64,000 nt of DNA from Cordylochernes scorpioides (taxonomy: Eukaryota; Arthropoda; Arachnida; Pseudoscorpiones; Chernetidae). A model generated the notes under the pieces. It was not told the DNA's origin. It saw nothing but the letters and a program-made list of their open reading frames with translations, and did no database searches. The stretch spans positions 71,135,524-71,199,523 of the forward strand of contig CP092877.1 of NCBI GenBank assembly GCA_030710605.1. Direction: 5' to 3'. Within the stretch, counting starts at the first letter, position 1, and each line of letters begins with the position of its first letter. Made by a program: the position numbers and the translations under genes. This document shows, in pieces, positions 11,646 to 21,322 of the stretch.

Positions 11646-11965
11646 TTTTTTTTTTTTTTTGCTTATCCCTAGTACACGTGGTACAGGCCATGATAATCAT
11701 GGTGGGTAGTTAGCGACTGCTTTTTACTGTAAGCGCACCACATGTCTACACATGTGAAAGCAGTTCGACTTTGCACTTACAAATGTGCCAGAGCCCCGTT
11801 TGGTTACTTGCACTCGCTGGTGGGGTTGGACTTTTGCAAGAATCGGGGGGCCATTGGAGCATTTTTTTTTTTAAACAGAAAAAAGTGTCCAATGCGGGGA
11901 TCGAACCCGGGTCGTAGTGGTCGTAAACCAAACGGTTTAACCAGCCTTCCACCGACCCCCCCCCC
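11646..11965 (-). mobile_element. tRNA-derived SINE with target duplication
   Basis: An 11-bp duplication 'ggcaagaatgt' flanks it (11635-11645 and 11966-11976). On the minus strand it begins with a tRNA-like head (GGTCGGTGG..., B box GGGTTCGATCCCC near 11895-11910). A body follows and it ends in a poly-A tail, read here as poly-T. A pol III promoter of tRNA type and LINE-dependent retroposition are expected for this class. The best-preserved relative is at 28484-28791. Confidence 0.92.
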
Positions 11966-12244
11966 GGCAAGAATGTGATATGAAGAAGTATAATTATCAC
12001 ACATACAATATACTTGACAATAATGTGGATAAAGCTAAGTTGAAAAAAAAAATTTTCAGACAAAAAAAAATCATTTAAAATTTAAGTAAAATTGAAAAAA
12101 CACATTGTTTTGTGTCTCTATTTGTTAACTTTATAGTGCAATCTGCAGTGACTCAAGTGTTCAAGTGTTGGTGGGCAGTGTTCTTGTTCTCCCAGAGCTT
12201 TTGTTCAGGGCTGCCAGTCTTTAGATGATACTCTAGGTTATCCA

Positions 12245-12549
12245 TTATTATTATTATCCCTAGTACACGTGGTACAGGCCATGATAGTGAGTAGAAGTTG
12301 GCGACTGCTTTTACTGTAAGTGTACCACACGTTTACACATGTGAAAATCATTTCGACTTTTGCACTTACAAATTTACCAGAGCCCTGTTTGGTTACATGC
12401 ACTCGCTGATGGGGTTAGACTTTTGCAAGATTCGGGGGAACATTGGAATTTTTTTTTTATTATTAGAAAAAGTTCCCAATGCGGGATTCAATCCCGGGTC
12501 GTAGCGGTCGAAAACCAACGGTTTACACCCTCCTTTCACCGAACCCCCT
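12245..12549 (-). mobile_element. tRNA-derived SINE, copy 2
   Basis: Same organisation and orientation as 11646-11965, with more substitutions. The tail is a TTA-rich repeat rather than a pure A run. 'ggttatcc' and 'agttatcc' on the two sides may be the target duplication. Confidence 0.85.
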
Positions 12550-12849
12550 TAAGTTATCCTGAAACTGCCCCTACCTCCCCCCAGTTATCCCGTTCACCAA
12601 TCTTGTGAGGCGTCAGAGATAGTCCACTGAAAGTGTCTGTTGTGTCCTAAAATAAGAATTCATTCCAAAGGAATACGTGAACTTGATTCTACATTGGGAA
12701 AGAACTGGAAATGCTGAACACAGTGATGCAATCTAAATTCTTAGCACTCCCGAGGCGCTATGTACATTTCATAACTCCACACATTATAAAATTAACACGT
12801 GATATAGGTCTCATCGTAGTTGAACTTGGGAAAAAATCACTCAACATAC

Positions 12850-12955
12850 AATTTAAAAATTCGAAACTATTATAAACACGTAAGATTCTTTTTTAAATTA
12901 AACAATTTCTACTGCCCTTACTGCAATGGAAAAATTAATGGCAGGGCATCTTATA
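12850..12955. repeat. FB-A fragment, copy 5
   Basis: Contains the outer arm 'aacaatttctactgccctta' and 'ctgcaatggaaaaattaatg', then stops inside the hairpin. Truncated end of a unit. Confidence 0.75.
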
Positions 12956-13340
12956 TAAATATATGTTATATTAAAATATTATTTTATTTAAAAAATTATA
13001 TTTCATAGATTCAAATACTCTGTTAAATCGACCGCCAGAGGTCACGCTTCCCCTTTAAAACTCATTGTTGTTGTTTCCCGATGGCCGGCTCAAACCGTTT
13101 GTAAATCATGTAAATAAGTTGTTTTTTTTAATTCTTATATACGCCTTAAGCCAGGCAGTACTTTTATCAAATTATGTTTTTATATATTACATAAGCTCAA
13201 TTAAAGCTATTTTTGATCTTTACTATTTTTATTATACTTTCAAGATTTTAACCACGACTGCATTACCATAACATAATCCTCAAGATGATCAAAATTCAAC
13301 AGAAATCTATTTTTTTATTTATAATATATATATTATATAT

Positions 13341-13777
13341 CTAAAAATAAAGAAGGCATCTCCTGACCACGAGCACATGTGCTTTTTAGATGGCAGAGCG
13401 CCATCTAGTGGAGAAAAATAAACTAAACGTTTATTTAGCTTGCCCCGTGATATTTGGCCAGCCCAATTTCTTGATAAATCGAGAAAAGCCATCCACGAAC
13501 GCGTTTCGCGCTGTTGGCGCTCGTCAGCGTGGAGAAGGCTGTAACCACTGCGACCAAAAATATTTTTTGGTCCCAATGGCTTCCCGAAAAATCAAGAAAT
13601 GGGTATTTAATTTGGGTATTCGTGGATGGCTTTTCTTGATTTATCAAGAAATTGGGTTGGCCAAATATCACGGAGCAAGCTAAATAAACGTTTAGTTTAT
13701 TTTTCTCCACTAGATGGCGCTCTGCCATCTAAAAAGCACATGTGCTCGTGGTCAGGAAATGCCTTCTTTATTTTTAA
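13341..13777. repeat. Foldback FB-B (copy 1) with central hammerhead
   Basis: Inverted arms of about 160 bp (13341-13500 and 13618-13777) are nearly identical. Each includes a 'gatggcgctctgccatct' type palindrome and 'cttgataaatcgagaaaagc'. The single-copy centre (about 13501-13617) carries a complete hammerhead on the minus strand. There is no protein; the frames seen on both strands are readings of the arms. Related, more decayed elements lie at 25985-26470 and 29370-29560. Confidence 0.85.
13493..13532 (-). ncRNA. Hammerhead ribozyme, type I, minimal stem III
   Basis: Read on the minus strand: stem I 5' strand CCACG; catalytic CUGACGA; stem II GCGC with loop CAACA and GCGC; GAAA; C, loop GC and GU forming a two-pair stem III; cleavage residue U; and stem I 3' strand CGUGG. 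All five stem I pairs and four stem II pairs are Watson-Crick. The only change from the CUGAUGA consensus is C at position 7, which is the tolerated variable position. Hammerheads self-cleave RNA. Versions with a very short stem III are known in PLEs and retrozymes, where they often act as dimers. Confidence 0.85.
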
Positions 13778-13972
13778 TATCAACACCTGACACACTTATC
13801 TTTTATTTTTTTCTATTGTTTTTTCATATATATATATTCGGGACACAAATAAAAAAAGTATTATATGTTTAAAAGAGTTATATATAACTTGAATCATGAA
13901 AATTTCTCTTATAGAACTGTAAAAAGATTATAAAAACGAAGAGAAAATTATTTATTTTTACTATACATGGGC

Positions 13973-14005
13973 TACGAGCTTTCGGGCAGCCTCGCCCTTC
14001 TACAG
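13973..14005 (-). ncRNA. Hammerhead-like motif, left arm of PLE1
   Basis: Mirror copy of the motif at 16479-16511: CTGTAGA, stem-loop GGGC-GAGGCT-GCCC, then GAAAGCTC. The core departs from consensus at CUGWWGA and stem III does not pair well, so activity is doubtful. Confidence 0.5.
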
Positions 14006-15014
14006 GTAAAGATACATGGTGGCAAAAGGCTTTATATAAGATTCCATTTTAAAATATATTTACATATAAGAAGAATATAGGACGGTTAAAATATAATTTA
14101 AGATAAGAAATATTTTGCAAATCTAAAACTATTGTATATGATATTTACAAAAATATGCTAATCATGTAATGTCATATGACAATCAATTGGCAAATTAGCA
14201 GATGGTTATACTATGAAACTATACAATGAGACCGGACAACGAATGTTCAACCCGCCATCAGCGGCCACATTGGTTTAATGGTTATTTAGGTTATTACATA
14301 TGTCCTGGTATTGTGTAGGCAAATCTATGTGTCGGTTAATGCTGTTTTTTGATATGGATAATATGGCCTCTATGATCAGTCTTTGGTATTTATTGGAGAT
14401 GTTATTGTATATGGTGGTGGGAGAAGTTAGATTGAATGAGTGGCCGGTGGTGTTAATATGATTGAATATAAGCGACCTGTTGTCTCTGTTGGTAATGCAT
14501 CTACCGTGTTCGGTCATCCTGATGGCCACGGACCTACCAGTCTCGCCTATGTAAGATGCACTGCAATCGTTACATGAGACTGAGTAGACCGAGCCACCAG
14601 AGGACCGAGCAACGGTAGATCTAGGTAATCTGGTGATAGGGTGTCTGAGGATGGCGCCGATGCTATTGCTATTAGTAAAGTGGGTGTTAATTCCGTGCGT
14701 TCTGAGGATGCGGGAGATGGCGACTGATTGGGTGGAAAAGGGAAGTATACAACTGTTTCTGGTGATTGCAGGAGGTCTAACGGAAGAAGGGTCAAATTTA
14801 TACTTATGTATGAAATGGGGGGGGTATTGGGACCGGGCCAACTGTTTAATGATTAGGGAAAATTCAATGGTTCTAAACAGTGGAAGGGAGCAGTGGGTGA
14901 ACAATCTCTTGGTAAGAGTACGGACAGTATTTATTTTATGCGATAGGGGACATGAAGATTTGTAGTCTGTATAAAATGTGGGATTGTTAACCTTGTGGTA
15001 TACGGTGGTGTGGT

Positions 15015-16209
15015 GTCTTATGATGTGGTTGCCATGTATCTTTCCCTCCCCCACCAGCTTATCATTAGGCACTTGACTAGTTTCTTACAGGATAACCAGG
15101 TAGATCACCGTACCGCAGAGTCCATAGTCGCACTATCCTCACTGTGTTTGGACTTTACTACTTTCACATTTAACAACCAGTTGTTCAAACAAATCAGAGG
15201 CTCGCCCATGGGCGGCCCACTATCCTCCCCACTTGCAGAAATAGTCATGGCCAACATAGACCACTGGGTCCAACAGCAAATTGCACCGGGCATTCACATG
15301 TGGCGGAGATATATTGATGATATCTTCTGCATATGTGATACCGGACAAGAAATCAATATCTTAAATTCTCTAAACTCCTATCATCCCGAGATCTCTTTCA
15401 CCCTAGAATTGGAAAACAGGTCCGTATTGCCGTATCTTGATATACTGGTCATCCGTACTGCCTCTCATTACCACACCACCGTATACCACAAGGTTAACAA
15501 TCCCACATTTTATACAGACTACAAATCTTCATGTCCCCTATCGCATAAAATAAATACTGTCCGTACTCTTACCAAGAGATTGTTCACCCACTGCTCCCTT
15601 CCACTGTTTAGAACCATTGAATTTTCCCTAATCATTAAACAGTTGGCCCGGTCCCAATACCCCCCCCATTTCATACATAAGTATAAATTTGACCCTTCTT
15701 CCGTTAGACCTCCTGCAATCACCAGAAACAGTTGTATACTTCCCTTTTCCACCCAATCAGTCGCCATCTCCCGCATCCTCAGAACGCACGGAATTAACAC
15801 CCACTTTACTAATAGCAATAGCATCGGCGCCATCCTCAGACACCCTATCACCAGATTACCTAGATCTACCGTTGCTCGGTCCTCTGGTGGCTCGGTCTAC
15901 TCAGTCTCATGTAACGATTGCAGTGCATCTTACATAGGCGAGACTGGTAGGTCCGTGGCCATCAGGATGACCGAACACGGTAGATGCATTACCAACAGAG
16001 ACAACAGGTCGCTTATATTCAATCATATTAACACCACCGGCCACTCATTCAATCTAACTTCTCCCACCACCATATACAATAACATCTCCAATAAATACCA
16101 AAGACTGATCATAGAGGCCATATTATCCATATCAAAAAACAGCATTAACCGACACATAGATTTGCCTACACAATACCAGGACATATGTAATAACCTAAAT
16201 AACCATTAA
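15015..16209 (+). pseudogene. PLE1 reverse transcriptase/GIY-YIG, 5'-truncated
   Basis: C-terminal two thirds of a Penelope-like polyprotein that copies element RNA and nicks target DNA. From the N-terminal end visible: RT motifs with SPMGGPLSSPLAE and catalytic YIDD (near 15310), then SVLPYLDILV; a linker; and a GIY-YIG endonuclease domain (VYSVSCNDCSASYIGETGR, near 15895-15950) with downstream R and EH residues. It is open without interruption to the stop at 16207-16209. No native start exists because the copy begins within the RT domain at the inversion junction. The inverted arm 13921-15014 encodes the linker and GIY-YIG part again on the minus strand. Confidence 0.9.
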
Positions 16210-16478
16210 ACCAATGTGGCCGCTGATGGCGGGTTGAACATTCGTTGTCCGGTCTCATTGTATAGTTTCATAGTATAACCATCTGCTAATTTGCCAATTG
16301 ATTGTCATATGACATTACATGATTAGCATATTTTTGTAAATATCATATACAATAGTTTTAGATTTGCAAAATATTTCTTATCTTAAATTATATTTTAACC
16401 GTCCTATATTCTTCTTATATGTAAATATATTTTAAAATGGAATCTTATATAAAGCCTTTTGCCACCATGTATCTTTAC

Positions 16479-16511
16479 CTGTAGAAGGGCGAGGCTGCCC
16501 GAAAGCTCGTA
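16479..16511 (+). ncRNA. Hammerhead-like motif, right end of PLE1
   Basis: CTGTAGAA, stem II GGGC-GAGGCT-GCCC, then GAAAGCTCG. PLE terminal repeats are known to encode hammerheads. This one keeps stem II and GAAA but has an altered CUGAUGA box. Confidence 0.55.
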
Positions 16512-16619
16512 GCCCATGTATAGTAAAAATAAATAATTTTCTCTTCGTTTTTATAATCTTTTTAGAGTTATATATATTGTTAAGATACTCACAAATATTT
16601 GAATAGAAAATTTTCACAT

Positions 16620-17574
16620 AAAAACACAAATAAAAAAATAATATTTATTCATTTAATACTATTTTTTTTACATTGATAATGAAGTACTGCAAGCTTTTAT
16701 CAATGCCGTAAATTCCATCCCCGAAGATGATTGGTGTAAGTGCTTCGATTATTGATTTTCACGGATGAAATCTTGCATAGGTGCTAAGGGTGAATACTTT
16801 GAGAAACTCTGCAAATTTGAAAGTTGCAACTTTAATAAAAATGAGTAATTAGAAAATCTTTTGGAGTGACCCTTGGTGTCGTCAGCTAGTTTGATGGTCA
16901 CATTGATCTGCCTTGAAATACGTGCTGCCATCTCTAGGTCAAAATTGAAACAATTTAGAAAAATCAATACTATGTGTGCTCTGTCGTTGATATTTTTAAG
17001 GTTCCAAAGAAATATAATAAAGGAAAATAATATTATTATTTATTTTTAAATCTAATTAGTTCGTTTTTGAATGACAATAAAAAAATTGTAAAATATACGA
17101 CTTAAAATATATTTCCGTGGGGTGCAAAAACAGATAGGCACATGCTTTCGAGGAAACCCTCTTCTACATAAATTATCGTTTTTAAAATAAGTTGTTAGTA
17201 CCGAGTGTAATTTTGGGTTTTAAAAATCAGTTCGACCGTTGTAGAATTGATTGGAAGCTCTAATATGATCAACCGACTGAAACGACAATAGTGATTTGCA
17301 TGATAATTTACATAAGTGTCGTTTTGTTCATTCCTTTTTTTAATACTTTCACTCGGCAATATTGAATCTCTCCCTTTTTTTATTTAGTCGAGATTTCGAG
17401 TATTTCTGCCAGAAAATCGGCTAAATAATAATAAAAAAAACTTGCAAGAAACTCTCACGATTTTGTCCTTTTGATAATAAAGATCTGACCTAGTAGTTAG
17501 ATACTGTTCAGAGATGTTAGCAGACAAGTATGATCGAGGGTATGAAATAACATAAATTTTCATGATAAAATTGT
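16620..17574. other. No gene; one PLE-terminus remnant near 17130-17165
   Basis: The minus strand at 17130-17165 reads TGTAGAAGAGG, loop, CCTCGAAAGCAT, again the PLE terminal motif layout. The rest is unassigned AT-rich sequence. Confidence 0.45.
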
Positions 17575-17735
17575 GAAAAAAGTTTTAAAATTACAAAATA
17601 TTTTCTCACAATGAGTTTCTTTTTATTTTAAAATTCTAGCTTTCAAGTGATAATCGCTCTTCAACGGGCATAATAAAAAAACTTCGACTATATCTTACAA
17701 GAAATATTCCATGTAAGATATAGTCGAAGTTTAGA
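17575..17735 (-). repeat. PLE2-type terminal fragment with 20-bp hairpin
   Basis: Matches the end of the PLE pair at 33.2-36.9 kb: 'ctcacaatgag', then 'ctagctttcaagtg...cgctcttcaacggg'. It is followed by a perfect inverted repeat 'aaacttcgactatatcttac' (17679-17698, with its complement ending at about 17732). No coding part. Confidence 0.65.
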
Positions 17736-17869
17736 TACAGTCTATAAAAAAATAATAATAAACGAAGGTCTGAATCACAAGATGTAAAGCAAAGATGTAT
17801 TCAGGACTGTGATATTTCATTTGTTATATAAACCAGGATATATATGGAACTTAGCTGTAGCTGAATCTC

Positions 17870-17985
17870 CTGTTGAATCTACCTTTGACATACACTTGTG
17901 AGTCATCAAAAAGGACTTTCCGAGTTTTTCAAAGCTGATGTTGTGTGATTTTGTTACCAAGTCAAATCTGTGTGATTACAGAACT
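17870..17985 (+). repeat. Diverged copy of the repeat that carries the 52.9-kb hammerhead
   Basis: 'tcaaagctgatgttgtg' and 'ttgttaccaagtca' align with 'ccaaagctaatgttgtgg' and 'ttgtcaccgagtca' downstream of the hammerhead at 52908. 'ctacctttga' aligns with its 5' flank. The ribozyme core itself is not intact here. Confidence 0.5.
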
Positions 17986-18325
17986 AGTCGTTAGATAGAA
18001 AATAACATTATTACGGCGTCTAATGTAAGGGGAGACGGTGATTTTTATTTCAAATGCTCACACACACGCGCGTTTTCAATCAACAAATTAAGGAGTTGTC
18101 CCCCTGAGTTTAAACTGCTGACGCCATGTTGAGAGAAACTTATATTTTAATTAATTACTGGAATCTGTCACAAGTTTTCTCTTTTTTTTTTGTCATATGA
18201 TGGATGTGGTCGACTCTGCATGCTTCAAAACTTCTAGAACCTCTCTTCTCCAAATAGAGTATATGTAAATATATAATATGCAAATATAGGAAATGAAAAT
18301 ATATCTTATTTAAAATATACAAGTA

Positions 18326-18522
18326 AAAAGCTATAAAACGAAGAGAATTTTTTTTTTTATTAAAATGCATAGGCTACTTACTAGCTTTCGGGCTCCAAGC
18401 CCTTCAACGGGTACGGAGCTTGGAGCCCGAAAGCTAGTAGCCTATGCATTTTAATAAAAAAAAAAAATTCTCTTCGTTTTATAGCTTTTTACAATTCATT
18501 AAGAGAAATTTCGTGATTCTCA
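18326..18522. mobile_element. ORF-less mini-PLE: two inverted terminal units with target duplication
   Basis: A 16-bp target duplication 'ttaaaatatacaagta' flanks it exactly (18310-18325 and 18523-18538). The element is two nearly perfect inverted arms of about 75 bp, each ending centrally in GGGCTTGGAGCCCGAAAGC or its complement. The right arm is followed by a one-sided extension of about 34 bp that matches, in reverse, the extension at 13887-13920 of PLE1. There is no coding sequence. It has every PLE hallmark except a gene, so it must have moved in trans. Confidence 0.85.
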
Positions 18523-18587
18523 TTAAAATATACAAGTATATATAGTTGTATACTTGTATATATATATACCAAATATACTTGTATATA

Positions 18588-18630
18588 TGGAACGCTTCAC
18601 GATTTTGCGTGTCATCCTTGCGCAGGGGCC

Positions 18631-18670
<40 letters not shown>

Positions 18671-18687
18671 ACCGCCGAACAAGCGTG
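18588..18687 (-). pseudogene. U6 snRNA retropseudogene
   Basis: The minus strand carries an almost full-length U6: 'gttcggcggtacatatacta', the ACAGAGA box, 'ttagcatggcccctgcgcaa', and an end at 'gaagcgttcc'. A 17-bp duplication 'tacttgtatatatggaa' flanks it (18576-18592, 18688-18704), overlapping the RNA 3' end. There is no oligo-T terminator. These signs indicate retroposition, not a working gene. Confidence 0.88.
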
Positions 18688-18754
18688 TACTTGTATATAT
18701 GGAATGCGCCGCTAATAAATGTATGTTAATATATGACATGTCACACACAATATA

Positions 18755-18990
18755 CAATCATGGACAAAACTAAAGGAAGTTTCATATTGTGATGTCTTAA
18801 TCGCCTTCTTTCTCTCTGTTTTTATTTATTTTTTTTTTTTGAAGGGGACAGAAGCAATTTTTTGTTCCCTCTTGGTTATCTCGTGGTCTTCAATAAAGGT
18901 TACTATATATCAAATATCTTTCCAAGTTATTGTCTGAATCCCGATATTCATGCTAAAAGGTACAACTTCCTTAAGTTTTGTCCATGAGTG
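18755..18990 (+). repeat. MITE-TA, copy 3
   Basis: TA-flanked; ends 'caatcatggacaaaactaaa' and 'ttaagttttgtccatgagtg'. Internal sequence as in copy 1, with an enlarged T-rich segment. Confidence 0.88.
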
Positions 18991-18992
18991 TA

Positions 18993-19602
18993 AATTGTCC
19001 TATCATATATAAAACGTAACTCTCTCACAAGTTAAAGGAGAAATGCGAAGAAGGAAGGGTGACATCGAGCCGGAACTGCAGTCCCCCAGGGAGCCAAACT
19101 TGGGAACTAGCACTTCACGCTACTCGTTATGGTACTGGTCGCACCAGATTGGAGAGAGAGAGAATTAAACTATTACCCCTCCAATCTTCTAGAGATCTCC
19201 ATTCCTGCTGGATGGGTGTAGCCATTTATTTACCTTAGGGAAAACCTACGAGTTTCAAACAAATGTTTAATAAATATGAAGTTGAAGACGACACTGATAT
19301 TTTCTGTGATAAAGTTAATTCACCCAGAGAGGATATTTGCAACTACGGCATACCTGTCCTATGTAGTGGACGGTGATGTCGTTAATCAAGACCAGAAACT
19401 CACGACGAAGTAAGTTTTTAAAAACTTTATTATTGTTTTCAATTGCTCTCTGATTCTTGCACAAGTCCGATCTCTTCAGTGTAAGTAAACAAACAAAGGC
19501 TTTGGTATCTTGTAGGTACAAAGTCGCGAGTTATGTCAAGAAACCGAACAATCTCAGCTACTGTAAAAGCAAACACAAATTCGATCAGAGCTTTATAGGC
19601 AA
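18993..19602. other. Unassigned stretch
   Basis: No gene recognised; short frames lack motifs. Confidence 0.4.
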
Positions 19603-20360
19603 CTAGCCGAATGACCCGGGCAACGCCCAGGTTTTACCCGATTAAATGTTTTTATTCAAATACTATTCGTTACAATTATAAATTGTAATTGGCGCCGTGG
19701 ATGTCACTCTTGTGAAATGTCCCGCTCCAAACTCTGTGTCAGAGAGGCGATATTTTTATAAAGAGATGATCTGGCTTTGTCCCGCTCCAAACTTTGTGTC
19801 AGAGAAGCGATATTTTTATAAAGAGATGATCTGGTTTTGTGTCTTCTGCTCGAATGAATGTTTTTCTGTTAGAATTTTGTTCCTGCACACTAAAAATGAA
19901 CTGGCTTCACCCGTGGTCTCAGCTTTTTGGAATTTTTCCCGATATAATTTGTATCTGATAATCAAACATGATACAGCAATATTGTCATCATCATTTTCTG
20001 ACTAAAAAAACAACTATTTTTTGCCCAGAACCTGTCAATTTTATTTTTTATTGGCTAAAAATCTTATAAATATATTTTCCTGATTTTTCTCTATGTCCTG
20101 TCAAAACAGGTTTTACATGTACATTAGGTCAGCTGATATTACCTCCCATCTTCACCGCTAGAGGCGCTGCTTGCGAGCGAAAAGGCAAATTTGCAACGCA
20201 ATTTGCAAATAACTCAAAGAATATTCGGAATAGAGACCTGAAATTTTCACTATAAGTTTTTCCAGATTCTACTCTATATACTGTTAAAATTTCAGTCAGA
20301 TTAGTTACGTATTGTGGACGTGTATAGCCGACATAGATACCCACATATATAGGGATAATC
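19603..20360 (+). repeat. Unclassified interspersed repeat starting 'actagccgaatgacccggg'
   Basis: The opening 'actag...gacccgggcaacgcccagg' resembles the opening at 57107 ('actagacgggtgacccgggc') and a GC-rich start common in dispersed animal repeats. The 3' part contains 'actgttaaaatttcagtcag', a typical tail of such repeats. No transposase or RT is visible. Family unknown. Confidence 0.4.
19719..19838 (+). repeat. Tandem duplication, 60-bp unit, 2 copies
   Basis: 'gtcccgctccaaactctgtg' to 'agatgatctgg' occurs twice head-to-tail with three or four differences. Confidence 0.9.
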
Positions 20361-21322
20361 TCATGCGTCGAGAAACTGGACAATCTCAGATAGTGTAGAA
20401 GTAAACACATATTTGTCGGAAGATGTTCCAGTTTTGAACCTGATAGTAGTTGGACAAAAGAATTTTCTTTAAGAATATATTTAATATGGTGAGACCATGT
20501 GGCCAACCCTAGGTAAAGGAAGACATTGAAGGAAGAGGACAAAAGAAGATATTTAGATCGCATGTAGAAAAGAGACAAGTTGGAAAAAATTTGAACCTAT
20601 CTTTGATAAATAAATATCTAGTGAAATTTATAATAATTGTGATAGAGCTGTCATTTGAGGTTCTCTTATCTCAAACCGACTTCAAGGATTATCTGGAGGT
20701 TTTGATTAGCCATCATGGATGCTCCGATAAAATTTTGCGCTTGAATATTTTGCCAAGAGTATTATAAATTGATGTAAAATTCCCTTTTTATTATCAGAAG
20801 CTTTTTTATATGAAGGTTTCGTTTTTTCTAAAAAGAAGTTTCGTAATAATATATCAAACTGAAATCAAAAGTTCCTTATAAGTATTGAAAGTTTGAATAT
20901 CCTATTTCGAGAGAAGATATAGCAACATGACCATAACTGATGTTTTCTATAACATTGGTCTCATGCTGATTTACTTGAAATACTATGAAACTCTTGTGCC
21001 GTTAGATTTGTGAACTTGGCGTTTATCAGGGTTAACTAACGCGCGAAAGAATAACTTGGATATCTTTTAACTTGCAATCGGATTGTGTCGAATCCTATCA
21101 TTTATAGGATTAAATAGTATAGAATAAGTATTCTTCAGCTGATTGGTTACTTTTATAGAACTGGTGATAGTATGGCGAATCACTCTTGTGCAAATATGGC
21201 TAGGCAGAGAACGTTACTGAAGTGAAAAAAAAAAAAATGCTGCAGTTAAGTTGGTAGCTTCACGTTATCTCCAGGTTTTGTGTAAACGACTGCCAACAAT
21301 CGAATGGTATTAGGTGCTATTA
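20361..21322. other. Upstream region of the patatin gene
   Basis: AT-rich, without an obvious TATA box or exon. 'atctccaggttttg' at about 21268 could be a 5' splice site, but that is weak. An upstream ATG at 21304, out of frame with the gene, opens a 99-codon overlapping frame. Confidence 0.35.

Larger units (their letters stand above)
13887..16563 (+). mobile_element. Penelope-like element PLE1 with 1094-bp inverted arms
   Basis: Flanked by a 13-bp target duplication 'agagttatatata' (13874-13886 and 16564-16576). Arms 13921-15014 and 15470-16563 are the same length and appear near identical in inverted orientation. 15015-15469 is present once. A 34-bp extension (13887-13920) lies outside the left arm only, as described for Penelope elements. 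The structure is one 5'-truncated PLE joined head-to-head to a second, shorter one. A degenerate hammerhead-like motif sits near each outer end. Confidence 0.9.

Noticed and set aside
13390-13728. Two mirrored ~97-codon frames starting MAERHLVEKNK
   Set aside because: Both are readings of the FB-B arms; no protein family and no codon conservation signal.
14275-15072. Separate minus-strand PLE gene
   Set aside because: It is the inverted arm of PLE1 reading the same linker and GIY-YIG sequence. The first ~24 codons come from the antisense of the other arm.
17679-17732. microRNA precursor
   Set aside because: The hairpin is a perfect inverted repeat within a PLE terminal fragment; nothing else suggests Drosha/Dicer processing.
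21314-21322. Upstream GTG start for the patatin gene
   Set aside because: A eukaryotic gene would use ATG; the ATG at 21323 gives the normal domain start.
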